DNA from: Rhizobium rosettiformans
Lineage (GTDB): Bacteria; Pseudomonadota; Alphaproteobacteria; Rhizobiales; Rhizobiaceae
NCBI RefSeq assembly: GCF_016806065.1
Contig: NZ_CP032405.1
Span: 4,182,001-4,246,000 of the forward strand
DNA length: 64,000 nt
Reading direction: 5' to 3'
The first letter of the stretch is position 1, and the number at the start of each line of letters is the position of its first letter. The notes below the pieces were generated by a model, which ran no database searches, had not been told where the DNA came from, and worked only from the letters and a program-made list of their open reading frames with translations. Position numbers and translations under genes: made by a program. This document shows positions 1 through 8,727 of the stretch, piece by piece.

Positions 1-147
1 CCTGAGCTTCGTGCCCTGCTTGACGGTGACGGTCAGTGTGACGGGCTCAAGATTGGGACGCGTGGCCGTACTCCAGTCGACGTATTCACTGATATCCTCG
101 CCGTCATCGAACTTCCGATCGAATCGTTCAACAGTTTTGATGGTCAC
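1..147 (-). CDS. CopG-like antitoxin, N-terminal part (runs off window edge)
   Basis: An open frame of 49 codons starts at GTG 147-145 and continues past base 1. A GAGG ribosome site lies about 8 bases upstream. The protein begins VTIKTVERFDRKF and continues with GEDISEYVD and ATRPN, which resembles the start of CopG/ribbon-helix-helix antitoxins that open with an FDxKFDxGEDISEYLD block. Such proteins normally bind their own promoter and neutralise a partner toxin. No toxin gene is visible on this side of the edge, so the assignment rests only on the N-terminus. Confidence 0.55.
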   Translation of the reverse strand, partial: MTIKTVERFDRKFDDGEDISEYVDWSTATRPNLEPVTLTVTVKQGTKLR

Positions 148-184
148 AACAGATAGCCTCGAAAGTAATTGAACGTTTAGATCA

Positions 185-949
185 CTACCACTTCGGCCCC
201 CTTCCCATCAGCTTGGTCAAGAAATTTGCCAAAATGGCAAGATAAAGCACTACAAATACCCTGAAGCCGAGTTCAACCATCTCTCTATATTCAATAGCTG
301 GGTCGTACTCTGCTTTTAACGCAGTGCCAATAGCAAGATTAATTGACGTGTAAAGATAAGAAAAATAGTATTTTATATATACATAAAGACCAGACTCGCC
401 GTTTACAGAGGAATTCTCATCAAGAAACACAATTACGGAGGGGCATATAATGAATATCAGGAAAAAACCAACAACAAAAAGGCGAAAAATAGACGTTACG
501 TCTCCAAATACAACGGATCCAGCTGAAGAGACAATCAACCTAAAAAAAGCGCGCGCACGAGATAGAAAACTATACTTTTTATAGTACGGATCTTCTGCAA
601 TTATCATCTTCCTCCAGAATTTTCGTTTTTCTATGTTATGACCAATCAGAAATTGGGGCGCCTCCCTCCATCGCGCAATTCTGTGCGCCTCCGCCGCGCA
701 ATTCAGCAACATAACGTCATTGGCAGAATGCTTGTCTGTCATCGCTGCAGACAATTGGTCATACGGAATAACGCACCGCAAAAACTCAGCATGCTCAATT
801 GTAGAGTCTTTAAGAACAATCCCAGTAGTAGTACATATTTCAAAGTGACACCCGACAAACTCACAATGAACAAACTCTGAGTCCTTCATGTAACAGCCAG
901 AAAATATGCAGTCTACAAAACGACAATGATAAAACTTTGCATTTTTCAT
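185..949 (-). pseudogene. Pentapeptide-repeat membrane protein, 3' fragment (split by IS1595-family element)
   Basis: This 254-codon frame carries the C-terminal 83% of a gene whose first 53 codons lie at 2603-2761. Residues 1-60 show repeated pentapeptide-like steps (FYHCRF, FSGCYM, FVHCEF), which form a right-handed quadrilateral beta helix in this family. A basic linker follows, then two hydrophobic segments (around residues 150-180 and 232-250), so the protein was probably an inner-membrane protein. The apparent ATG at 949 lies in the insertion target duplication and has no ribosome site. The fragment is probably untranslated unless driven from the element. The DNA is much richer in A+T than most of the window, which suggests horizontal acquisition. 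Confidence 0.8.
942..949. repeat. Target-site duplication, left copy
   Basis: TTTTTCAT directly abuts the left inverted repeat and recurs at 2595-2602. Eight bases is the usual duplication for the IS1595 family. Confidence 0.9.
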
Positions 950-2594
950 AAGGCTTATCCCGTTCGCACAGGTTCACACCACCAATTGAGAATTAGGCCC
1001 CACTGAAATTCAGGGGAGGCCTCTACCACTGGTAGCGAAACAAGATCGAAGGTCTGCTATTCGAGATGCCGCTTTCTTTGCAGAAAGTGCAAAGAAGTCC
1101 TTCGGCCCCCAGCCTCACCAGGGACATGGACAGATTCGCTGCGGTGCGTCGATTAGAGAGGTGGTTAGGCCGAGGCTTTGGCTCTTCCGTCCACAGGCGA
1201 CTTCAATCGCGGTGACGTGAGTTTGGAGCCGACCGGGATGTGGCGCAGATATCCGGCGGCGATGTCGCTCGGTGCCAGGCTCGGCGGATGGATATAGCGG
1301 CGGGTGTTTCGCTCCTCGCCTAGTCTCCGTGGCGGCAATGCTGGGCGCTTCGGCTTGCGCCGAAAATACTTGTGCCGTTCCTCGTCACGTCGGATGTCAT
1401 CCAGAGCGTCGAAGATGTCCATCCCGTTCTCGAAGGCGTAGTCCTGAGCGCGTCTCAGCCGTTTGGGATCGACCATCTTCAGCACTTGCGTGCGGTGCTC
1501 TTGTTTCCACTTGCGTGTGTCCCCGACGATCCCCCGCCAGGTGATGGGACCCATCTTCTGGCCAAGACCAAGCAGGGTGTCGATGGATGTCTGGAAGCTT
1601 CGGCGTCGGTTCCATCGGAAGACGAATTCGTTGCAGTAGATGTCGACGTGCTTCTCACGAAGGCCGTGGTACGTCCCCATGGCCCAGCGCTTGAAGTTGG
1701 AGAAGATGCGATGAACCCACTTCAGCACGATGTGGGCTGGCAGCGCGTTCTTGGCGCTGAGGTTATGCGCCTTGTGTTTCCGCTCGGGCGGCCGTTCGTA
1801 TGCGCTGTAGCCGTCGGTGATGATCTGCGTGCCTGGCGCGGTGTTGTTTTTGATAAAGCGTTGCAGCGTCTCACGATCAGCGACCTCGACACGCTGCAAT
1901 CGCATGCGGCCTGGATAGTGTTTATCGACGATCTCGACCGCGCCGACGAGGACCATCTTCCCTATGCGGCTACGGCCTTGTCCTCCCGTGACGGGGTCCG
2001 TCTTCTTGCGGTACGGCACGTTGGTCTCGTCCATCTCGACGACGCCGCTCAACGGCCGCCGTTCTGGATTCACCATGGCGCGACGGAGCTTGTGGAGAAG
2101 GAGCCACGAGGCCTTGTAGCTGACGATGCCGAGCTTGGCCTGAAGTTGGAGGGCTGACATACCGTTTGAATGTGTCGCCATGAGATAGGCCGCCAGGAAC
2201 CATTTGCGCAACGGCAGATGTGTTCCGTGCATGACCGTTCCCGCGATCAGCGAAGTCTGATGACGGCAGCCGGTCCTCGTCCGTTCACCCTTGGCATCCT
2301 CCCAAACGCCCTGACATTCCCAGACCCACGGCCGTGCCTCAAGCCGCCAGGCACGGTTGCCGCCACACTTCGGGCATTTGAAGCCGCTTCGCCACCGTTT
2401 CTTGGCCAGGTATTCCGCACACGCGTAGTCGTCGGCGAAGTCCGAGGTGAACTTCTCCAGCGAGGGAGGCCGATCCTCGGCCCAACGGGTTGGAAACAGG
2501 CTTTCGCTCATCCTGCCCATATAGCCGAGCAGGGGAGACACGTCATGCGTGAGCGCTAGATGTGGTTAACACCTGTACGAACGGGATAAGCCTT
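950..2594. mobile_element. IS1595-family insertion sequence, complete (1645 bp)
   Basis: The element is bounded by 24-bp inverted repeats with one mismatch (950-973 and 2571-2594, starting AAGGCTTATCCCGTTCG) and flanked by the 8-bp duplication TTTTTCAT. It holds one transposase gene on the minus strand and about 215 bases without a gene between the transposase stop and the left end. Both ends and the reading frame are intact, so it may still be mobile. It interrupts a pentapeptide-repeat gene. Confidence 0.93.
1165..2541 (-). CDS. IS1595-family transposase
   Basis: A 458-residue protein with the layout of ISXO2-type transposases. A zinc-ribbon lies near residues 56-92 (CPKCGG, then C and C-R-H), followed by a DDE-type catalytic core. 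The first Asp is in VVEMDETN, the second in ITDGYSAY, and the C-terminal catalytic region is CNEFVFRWNRR. A long basic tail (residues 370-458) exceeds the usual family length and may contact DNA. The frame fills the element and ends cleanly. The ATG at 2541 is the start used here; an internal Met at residue 8 or 11 is also possible. Confidence 0.92.
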   Translation of the reverse strand: MSPLLGYMGRMSESLFPTRWAEDRPPSLEKFTSDFADDYACAEYLAKKRWRSGFKCPKCGGNRAWRLEARPWVWECQGVWEDAKGERTRTGCRHQTSLIAGTVMHGTHLPLRKWFLAAYLMATHSNGMSALQLQAKLGIVSYKASWLLLHKLRRAMVNPERRPLSGVVEMDETNVPYRKKTDPVTGGQGRSRIGKMVLVGAVEIVDKHYPGRMRLQRVEVADRETLQRFIKNNTAPGTQIITDGYSAYERPPERKHKAHNLSAKNALPAHIVLKWVHRIFSNFKRWAMGTYHGLREKHVDIYCNEFVFRWNRRRSFQTSIDTLLGLGQKMGPITWRGIVGDTRKWKQEHRTQVLKMVDPKRLRRAQDYAFENGMDIFDALDDIRRDEERHKYFRRKPKRPALPPRRLGEERNTRRYIHPPSLAPSDIAAGYLRHIPVGSKLTSPRLKSPVDGRAKASA

Positions 2595-2602
2595 TTTTTC
2601 AT
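2595..2602. repeat. Target-site duplication, right copy
   Basis: TTTTTCAT follows the right inverted repeat and matches the copy at 942-949 exactly. Confidence 0.9.
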
Positions 2603-2761
2603 ACCACAGTCTGCGAAAAGAAAATGCTCAAATACGGAGTTATCTATGCATATCTTATCTAATATTTTTCCTACAACTTTCTGGGTACGGTAGGATGAGT
2701 TGCTCCCCAAATTTCCCGACAGTTCCGTTGCATGAGTAATCCGGAGCGCAGACTTGAGCAT
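2603..2761 (-). pseudogene. Pentapeptide-repeat membrane protein, 5' fragment
   Basis: The ATG at 2761 has a strong GAGGGGAAG ribosome site. The frame encodes 53 residues ending FEHFLFADCG before entering the target duplication and then element sequence, where it stops at 2543. Removing the element and one duplication joins FADCG to MKNAKFYHCRF in the same frame and restores a 307-residue pentapeptide-repeat protein. The start signals are therefore here, while most of the coding part lies beyond the element. Confidence 0.85.
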
Positions 2762-2809
2762 AACTTCCCCTCTATTTTATAAATAGTTTAATCGTAATCA
2801 AATCAGTTT

Positions 2810-3988
2810 TCAACCCCGCCGTGCAATCCGCACCAGCCCCAGCATCGCCACCCCGGCAATCAGCCCCCAAAACGCCCCCGAGATCCCGAGGATCGAAATC
2901 CCCGACGCCGTCACCAGGAAGGTCACGGCCGCCGCCTCCCGTGTCTCGGGCACCTGGAACGCCGCAACCGAAGACCCCGAAAACGCCCCGATCAGCGCCA
3001 GGCCCGCGACCGATTGAATGAGGATCGGCGGCGCAAGCGACACGAAGCCGGTCACGGCACCGGCCGCCAAGCCCAGCAGCACATAGCCAATGCCGGCGAT
3101 GATTGCCGCCCAATAGCGCCTGGCAGGATCCGCATGCGCATCCTCGCCCGCGCACATTGCCGCCGTGATCGCCGCGAGATTGACCGCGTGCCCGCCAAAC
3201 GGCGCCGACAGCGCGGAGAAGAGACCCGTCACGGCAAACATCGGTCCCGGGTTCGGCTCGTATTTGTTGACCTTGAGGATCGCGATGCCCGGAATGTTCT
3301 GCGAGGCCATGGTGACGATGAAGAGCGGCAGCGCGATCGAGATCAGCGCCGGCAGCGTGAATTGCGGCACGACGAACTCCACTGGCGGCGCGAGGGACGC
3401 CGCCCAACTCGCCATGGCACCCTCCGGCAGGTCAACGCCGAAGACGATGACAACCACGAAGGTCAGCAACGCAGCCGGCACGGCATAAAGCCGCTTGAAG
3501 GCCGCGACGACAGCCCAGACGACGAGGATCGGCAGACCGAGAGCCGCATCGAAGGCCACCGCCTTGAACGGCGCAAAGCAGAGATTGAGGATCACGCCAG
3601 CCAGCATGGCATTGGCAATCGGTGCCGGGATCGCAGCCACAGCCCGGCCGAAGGGCCGGATGAGCCCCGCGAGCACGATCAGCGCCGCACAGACGAGGAA
3701 CGCCCCAACCGCCGCTGGAAACCCGCCCAGCGGAATGCCCGCCGTCGCCATGAGTGCAGCACCCGGCGTCGACCAGGCAACCGAGACCGGCAGCTTCGTC
3801 CAGACACTCAAGACGATCCCGCAGATCCCCATGGCAACCGACAGCGCCATCAGCCCGGAGGCCGCCTCATAATCCGTCGCACCCACCCCCTTTAGCCCCT
3901 GCAGCACGACGGCAAAGGAACTGGCAAAGCCGACAAAGGCGACGAGCACGCCCATGAAGGCGGCCTGGGGGGAGAAGTCTTTCAGCAT
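2810..3988 (-). CDS. benE: BenE-family benzoate/aromatic acid proton symporter
   Basis: A 392-residue, almost wholly hydrophobic protein with about 12 predicted membrane spans. It matches the BenE/YdcO family (MLKDFSPQAAFMGVLVAF start, the NIPGIAIL and PFGGHAVNLAAIT loops typical of the family). BenE proteins import benzoate or related aromatic acids with protons. No benzoate catabolic genes lie nearby, so the substrate is uncertain. The open frame extends 93 codons upstream, but the extension is basic and polar and unlike the family, so the ATG at 3988 is chosen. It is divergent from nspC. Confidence 0.85.
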   Translation of the reverse strand: MLKDFSPQAAFMGVLVAFVGFASSFAVVLQGLKGVGATDYEAASGLMALSVAMGICGIVLSVWTKLPVSVAWSTPGAALMATAGIPLGGFPAAVGAFLVCAALIVLAGLIRPFGRAVAAIPAPIANAMLAGVILNLCFAPFKAVAFDAALGLPILVVWAVVAAFKRLYAVPAALLTFVVVIVFGVDLPEGAMASWAASLAPPVEFVVPQFTLPALISIALPLFIVTMASQNIPGIAILKVNKYEPNPGPMFAVTGLFSALSAPFGGHAVNLAAITAAMCAGEDAHADPARRYWAAIIAGIGYVLLGLAAGAVTGFVSLAPPILIQSVAGLALIGAFSGSSVAAFQVPETREAAAVTFLVTASGISILGISGAFWGLIAGVAMLGLVRIARRG

Positions 3989-4253
3989 GGCAGGATCCGA
4001 ACGGGACAAGGAAGGGCGAAAGCTGCAAGCATTCGACGTCCGTCGCTTGAAATGCAAGCCGCATGACGCCACCTGCGGTACGCCCGCAGGCAAGCTGTCA
4101 ACTCCGCCGAACCGTGTCATGCAGGTTTCACCTTGTTCGGGCATCCCGGTGGCACGACTCGTGAAAAGCCGAGCTTCCGCTTGCCTTTTTACCCCCATTT
4201 GCCTAAGGGACCCCTCCGACGCATTCGGGGCGTCCCGTTCACTTCCGCCAGAT

Positions 4254-5378
4254 ATGGCTGGGTTCACGAAGGATAGAGCCTTGATCCAGACTCCCTATTA
4301 CCTGATCGACAAGTCGAAGCTGCTTCAGAACATGGAGAAGATCGCGACCTTACGCGAACTCTCCGGCGCAAAGGCGCTTCTGGCGCTCAAATGTTTCGCC
4401 ACCTGGTCCGTCTTCGATTTCATGCGCGATTATATGGACGGCACGACCTCGTCGTCGCTCAATGAAGTCCGGCTCGGCCATGAGCGCTTCGGCAAGGAAA
4501 CCCACGCCTATTCCGTGGCCTATGCCGATTACGAGATCGACGAGGTCGTGTCGCACGCCGACAAGATCATCTTCAACTCGATCGGCCAGCTGACCCGCTT
4601 CGAGCAGCAGTCTTCGGGGATCATCCGCGGCCTGCGCCTCAATCCCGGCGTCTCCTCTTCGAGCTTCGACCTCGCCGACCCCGCCCGCCCCTTCTCGCGG
4701 CTGGGCGAATGGGATCTGAAAAAGGTCGAGCCGGTCATGGACCTGATCTCCGGCTTCATGATCCACAACAACTGCGAAAACGGCGATTTCGACCTTTTCG
4801 ACAAAATGCTCGGCGACATCGAACAGAAGTTCGGCCCGCTGCTCAAGAAGGCCGACTGGGTCTCGCTTGGCGGCGGCATTCATTTCACCGGCGAGAACTA
4901 TCCGCTGGAGAAGTTCGCGGAGCGCCTGAAGCGCTTCTCCGGCGAGTTCGGCGTCCAGGTCTATCTGGAGCCCGGCGAAGCCTCGATCACCAAGTCGACC
5001 ACACTCGAAGTCACCGTGCTCGACAAGCTTTACAACGGCAAGGATCTTGTCGTGGTGGATTCATCCATCGAAGCGCATCTCCTCGATCTCCTGATCTACC
5101 GGGAAAGCGCGAAGGTCCACCCCAACCAGGGACCGCACCGGTACCAGGTCTGCGGCAAGTCCTGCCTCGCGGGCGATATCTTCGGCGAGTTCAATTTCGA
5201 AAAGGAACTGAACATCGGCGACCGCATCTCGCTGCAGGACACCGCCGGCTACACGATGGTCAAGAAAAACTGGTTTAACGGCGTGCAAATGCCGGCAATC
5301 GCCATCCGCGAACTGGATGGCAGCCTCAGGACGGTCCGTGAGTTCGACTACACGGACTACGAAACAAGCCTGTCTTGA
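4254..5378 (+). CDS. nspC: Carboxynorspermidine/carboxyspermidine decarboxylase
   Basis: A 374-residue PLP enzyme of the alanine-racemase-fold (group III) decarboxylases. It removes the carboxyl group from carboxy(nor)spermidine, the last step in making spermidine or norspermidine without S-adenosylmethionine decarboxylase. The PLP lysine is Lys46 in ALLALKCFAT. Later blocks are GGGIHFTGENYP, LEPGEAS and VCGKSCLAGDIFGEF, the last bearing the substrate-side Cys and Asp. The start MAGFTKDRALIQTPYY is the family start; the open frame upstream to 3954 lacks homology. The next gene, 50 bases downstream, makes its substrate. Confidence 0.93.
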   Translation: MAGFTKDRALIQTPYYLIDKSKLLQNMEKIATLRELSGAKALLALKCFATWSVFDFMRDYMDGTTSSSLNEVRLGHERFGKETHAYSVAYADYEIDEVVSHADKIIFNSIGQLTRFEQQSSGIIRGLRLNPGVSSSSFDLADPARPFSRLGEWDLKKVEPVMDLISGFMIHNNCENGDFDLFDKMLGDIEQKFGPLLKKADWVSLGGGIHFTGENYPLEKFAERLKRFSGEFGVQVYLEPGEASITKSTTLEVTVLDKLYNGKDLVVVDSSIEAHLLDLLIYRESAKVHPNQGPHRYQVCGKSCLAGDIFGEFNFEKELNIGDRISLQDTAGYTMVKKNWFNGVQMPAIAIRELDGSLRTVREFDYTDYETSLS

Positions 5379-5428
5379 AATCCTTCAAGCCCAGGTTCTG
5401 ACGATTGGACATAGGAGTTGGTCCCATT

Positions 5429-6667
5429 ATGAAGAAGAACGTGCTCATCATCGGCGCCGGCGGCGTCGCGCAGGTGGTTGCCCACAAGTGTGCGCAGAAC
5501 AATGACGTGCTCGGCGACATCCATATCGCTTCGCGCACCAAGGCGAAGTGTGACGCCATCATCGCTTCGGTTCACGAGAAGAAGGCGATGAAGCAGCCGG
5601 GCGTTCTCGAAGCCCATGCGCTCGATGCGCTGGACATCGAAGCCACCAAGGCGCTCATCCAGAAGCTCGGCACCGGGATCGTCATCAATGTCGGCACCGC
5701 CTTCCTCAACATGTCGGTGCTGCGCGCCTGCATGGATACCGGCGTCGCCTATATCGACACCGCGATCCATGAAGAGCCGAACAAGATCTGCGAGACCCCG
5801 CCGTGGTACGGAAACTACGAGTGGAAGCGTGCGGAAGAATGCGCTGAAAAGGGCATCACCGCCATCCTCGGCGCCGGCTTCGATCCGGGCGTCGTCAACG
5901 CCTATGCGCGTCTCGCCAAGGACGAATATCTCGACAAGGTGACCGACGTCGACATCGTCGACATCAATGCCGGCAGCCACGGCAAGTATTTCGCCACCAA
6001 TTTCGACCCGGAAATCAACTTCCGCGAGTTCACCGGCGTTGTCTATTCGTGGCAGGGCGGCGAATGGAAGGTCAACAAGATGTTCGAAATCGGCAAGGAC
6101 TACGACCTGCCGGTCGTCGGCACCCGCCGCGCCTATCTCTGCGGCCATGACGAAGTGCACTCATTGGCCAAGAACATGGACGGCGCCGACGTGCGCTTCT
6201 GGATGGGCTTTGGCGATCACTACATCAACGTCTTCACCGTGTTGAAGTCGATCGGCCTCCTCTCCGAACAGCCAGTCAAGCTGGCCGACGGTTCCGAAGT
6301 CGTGCCGCTCAAGGTCGTCAAGGCCTGCCTGCCCGACCCGGCTTCGCTTGCCCCCAATTACGAAGGCAAGACCTGCATCGGCGACTACGTCAAGGGCTTC
6401 AAGGACGGCAAGGAAAAGACCGTCTTCCTCTACAACGTCGCCGACCATAAAGAGGCCTATAACGAAGTGGGCAGCCAGGGCATCTCCTACACCGCCGGCG
6501 TCCCCCCGGTCGCAGCCGCCATGCTCGTCGCCACGGGCGAATGGGACGTGAAGAAGATGGCCAACGTCGAAGAACTGCCGCCCAAGCCCTTCATCAACCT
6601 CCTGAACAAGATCGGCCTGCCGACCCGCATTCAGGATGAGAACGGCGATCGGGCCGTGGAGTTCTAA
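5429..6667 (+). CDS. Carboxynorspermidine/carboxyspermidine synthase (saccharopine dehydrogenase family)
   Basis: A 412-residue NAD(P)H-dependent enzyme. It reductively condenses aspartate semialdehyde with a diamine (putrescine or diaminopropane) to give carboxy(nor)spermidine. The Rossmann motif is NVLIIGAGGVAQ at residues 4-15. Later family blocks include ILGAGFDPGVVNAYA and GISYTAGVPPVAAA. An AGGAG ribosome site precedes the ATG at 5429, which is preferred to an in-frame ATG at 5405. It sits just downstream of nspC and is followed by a clear terminator, so the two form a polyamine operon. In rhizobia this route supplies spermidine. Confidence 0.92.
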   Translation: MKKNVLIIGAGGVAQVVAHKCAQNNDVLGDIHIASRTKAKCDAIIASVHEKKAMKQPGVLEAHALDALDIEATKALIQKLGTGIVINVGTAFLNMSVLRACMDTGVAYIDTAIHEEPNKICETPPWYGNYEWKRAEECAEKGITAILGAGFDPGVVNAYARLAKDEYLDKVTDVDIVDINAGSHGKYFATNFDPEINFREFTGVVYSWQGGEWKVNKMFEIGKDYDLPVVGTRRAYLCGHDEVHSLAKNMDGADVRFWMGFGDHYINVFTVLKSIGLLSEQPVKLADGSEVVPLKVVKACLPDPASLAPNYEGKTCIGDYVKGFKDGKEKTVFLYNVADHKEAYNEVGSQGISYTAGVPPVAAAMLVATGEWDVKKMANVEELPPKPFINLLNKIGLPTRIQDENGDRAVEF

Positions 6668-6704
6668 GAGCGCCGGTAGCGCTTGATGATTGAGGGAATG
6701 CGGA

Positions 6705-6735
6705 CCCCGCCGGAGAAATTCGGCGGGGTTTTCTT
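6705..6735 (+). terminator. Rho-independent terminator of the polyamine operon
   Basis: CCCCGCCG (6705-6712) pairs with CGGCGGGG (6721-6728), followed by TTTTCTT. Confidence 0.85.
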
Positions 6736-6749
6736 ATGCCCACAAGCCC

Positions 6750-6870
6750 ACCGTCGTCATCCTCGGGCGCAGTCCCGAGGATCTACAGCCGTCCGCGGCA
6801 GACGGTATGGTCAAGAATGCGGATGCCATGGCAGATGCTCGGCACAAGCCGAGCATGACGAAACAAGTCT
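6750..6870. repeat. Two dispersed-type extragenic palindromes
   Basis: Two short palindromes lie side by side: TCCTCGGGC...TCCCGAGGA (about 6760-6781) and ATGCTCGG...CCGAGCAT (6835-6856). The pattern of CTCGGG or CTCGGC arms around a CA-rich loop, embedded in GTCATCC or CATGACG, is common between genes in rhizobial genomes. Neither is followed by a T run. I see no gene in this stretch. Confidence 0.6.
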
Positions 6871-6955
6871 TCTGCCTAGTCTCCCATATCCACCCCTCCC
6901 CCGCCATGCTACGAGGCCGCAACACACCACCCCACACCTGCCGAGACACCCGCCC

Positions 6956-7459
6956 ATGCCCCCTGCCCTCTACGCCGACCTCACCGCCGCCCTCCGCCCC
7001 CTGCTTGCCGAACTCCACCAAACCCCCGATCTCTTCCAGACCTGGGACGCCCATCTGGAGCTTGTCGCGGCCGGCGGGCTCGTGGTGGTGAAATCGAAGC
7101 GGGCGAAGGGGCTGGTCGATAGCCTGTTCTGGGGCCGAGCGCCGGGCTCAAGCGAGAACAGGCAACTGCCGGAAGCGACCGCCTTTGCCGCCATCGACCG
7201 CTTCCTCGGTCTCGGCGCCCATCTGGCGCTTTCGGATGCGCTGCCGGAAGGTGCGGTGCTCGACGAAGCCTTTCCCCATTGCGCGGTGAAAATCTCCTAT
7301 CGCAAGAAGGGCGCGCCGAAAGCTCTGTCACTGTCGATGATCTTCATCGGCTTCAACGACGAGGCGGATGCGATCGCCTATGCGGAGCGCGCAGAGGGCA
7401 ACTTGCCGCTGGTCATGACCCGGCCGCTGATGGCTGACCGGCTGCACGAGTGGCGCTGA
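6956..7459 (+). CDS. Conserved hypothetical protein, 167 residues
   Basis: I do not recognise the family. The protein begins MPPALYADLTAALRPLLAEL, has no signal peptide or membrane span, and mixes short helices with a central strand-rich part (LELVAAGGLVVVKSK, HCAVKISYRKKG). It looks like a small soluble cytoplasmic protein. The open frame runs upstream to 6683, but that extension crosses the terminator and palindromes, so the ATG at 6956 is taken. No good ribosome site is visible, and the start is uncertain. It stands alone between two terminators. Confidence 0.6.
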   Translation: MPPALYADLTAALRPLLAELHQTPDLFQTWDAHLELVAAGGLVVVKSKRAKGLVDSLFWGRAPGSSENRQLPEATAFAAIDRFLGLGAHLALSDALPEGAVLDEAFPHCAVKISYRKKGAPKALSLSMIFIGFNDEADAIAYAERAEGNLPLVMTRPLMADRLHEWR

Positions 7460-7540
7460 AAGCAGGCTCATCTGCCTGAGACGACGGAACTTTCAGGCTT
7501 CCTGCGACTTTCTCCGCCACGACATCAAAGGAGCCTCATC

Positions 7541-7885
7541 ATGTCCGCCAAGTTCCTGCGCGCAGCGCTTGTGACCACGCTCGCCCTCGCCGGCCTTCCG
7601 CTCGCCGCCCCCTTTGCCGCCCCGGCTTCGGCGCAAGGGATCGAGTTGCGCATCGGCCCGGATGGTGTGCGCCCGATTATTCGCGAGCGCGAAGCCGAGC
7701 GTGACCGCCGCGACCGTAATCGTGGCTGCAGCCCGCGTGAAGCTCAGCGTGCGGCCGCCCAAGAGGGTCTGCGCCGCGCCGAAGTGGTCCGCGTCACGGA
7801 TCGCAGCATCACGGTACGCGGCTTTACCCGTCGCGGGCCTGAACAGCTGCGCTTCGCCAATCGTCGCGGTTGCCCGCTGATCTGA
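7541..7885 (+). CDS. Small secreted protein of unknown function
   Basis: The 114-residue product has an N-terminal signal peptide (hydrophobic residues 8-28, cleavage likely after PASAQ near residue 32). The mature protein is very basic (REREAERDRRDRNRG), with two cysteines, one in GCSPREAQRAA and one in RRGCPLI, which could form a disulfide. The C-terminal block VVRVTDRSITVRGFTRRG resembles a small beta-rich periplasmic domain common in rhizobial hypotheticals. An AAAGGAG ribosome site precedes the ATG, and a strong terminator follows. The function is unknown. Confidence 0.75.
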   Translation: MSAKFLRAALVTTLALAGLPLAAPFAAPASAQGIELRIGPDGVRPIIREREAERDRRDRNRGCSPREAQRAAAQEGLRRAEVVRVTDRSITVRGFTRRGPEQLRFANRRGCPLI

Positions 7886-7902
7886 TCGAAAAGCCTCAAA
7901 GG

Positions 7903-7935
7903 AAAAAGCCGCCGGATCGCTCCGGCGGCTTTTTT
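7903..7935 (+). terminator. Rho-independent terminator (probably bidirectional)
   Basis: AAAAAGCCGCCGGA (7903-7916) pairs with TCCGGCGGCTTTTTT (7921-7935). It separates the secreted protein from the convergent protease gene and could serve both. Confidence 0.9.
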
Positions 7936-7956
7936 GGTATTCGCGGCGAAAACCGA

Positions 7957-8541
7957 TCAGCCGATGTCGGCGTGGCTCTCGATGATCTTGCCGACCAGGC
8001 CATAGGTGACGGCGTCTTCGGCCGACAGCCAGTAGTCGCGGTCGATGTCCTTGGCGATCTTCTCTTCCGACTGGCCGGTGGCCTTGGCGTAAATCTTGAT
8101 CAGGCGCTCGTTCATCTTGATGATTTCGCGGGCCTGGATCTCGATATCCGAGGCCATGCCGCGGGTGCCGCCAGACGGCTGGTGCATCAGGAAGCGGGTG
8201 TTCGGAAGGGCCAGACGGCGTTCCTTCGGAACCGCGACGAAAATCAGCGAGCCGGCAGAGGCGGCCCAACCGGTCGCGATGATCCAGACCTTCGGCTTGA
8301 TGAAGCGGATCATGTCGTGGATCGCATCACCGGCTTCCACATGACCGCCCGGCGAGCAGACGAACACGCGGATGTCTTCATCGGAAGCGGCAGCGAGCGC
8401 GACGAGCTGCGTGCAGACCTTCTGCGCCAGCTCCATGGTGATACCGCCATAGATGAAGATCGAACGCGACTTGAAGAGGTTCGCTTCCGTTTCCTTGCCG
8501 ATCGGCAGTTCCTTGCTCTTGTCGTCTTCGTCTTCGTTCAT
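7957..8541 (-). CDS. ClpP-like serine protease subunit
   Basis: A 194-residue ClpP/crotonase-fold peptidase. The catalytic triad is visible as Ser95 (TGWAASAG), His120 ([14 protein letters not shown]) and Asp169 ([13 protein letters not shown]). The nucleophile motif reads GWAASAG instead of the canonical GQAASMG, and the N-terminus is acidic ([12 protein letters not shown]) rather than the usual processed propeptide. It is therefore a divergent paralogue; rhizobia typically carry several ClpP-like genes. It has no Clp ATPase neighbour, so its unfoldase partner is unknown. A GTG one codon upstream (8544) is an alternative start. Confidence 0.88.
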   Translation of the reverse strand: MNEDEDDKSKELPIGKETEANLFKSRSIFIYGGITMELAQKVCTQLVALAAASDEDIRVFVCSPGGHVEAGDAIHDMIRFIKPKVWIIATGWAASAGSLIFVAVPKERRLALPNTRFLMHQPSGGTRGMASDIEIQAREIIKMNERLIKIYAKATGQSEEKIAKDIDRDYWLSAEDAVTYGLVGKIIESHADIG

Positions 8542-8727
8542 CACAGGGGACAGTCCTCGTTGGTTTGGCTTATCCGCACATAGTGCGTCTCATGGCTTAA
8601 GACAATGCGGGAAAAAGACAAGCACGGAAGCGATGAACAGGAGGTTGACACACATGCTTGGCCGACCCGTGTTCAACACCCGTTCTTAATATTAGCGGGA
8701 TAATCTGCCCCTGACGAAGGAGCCCCC

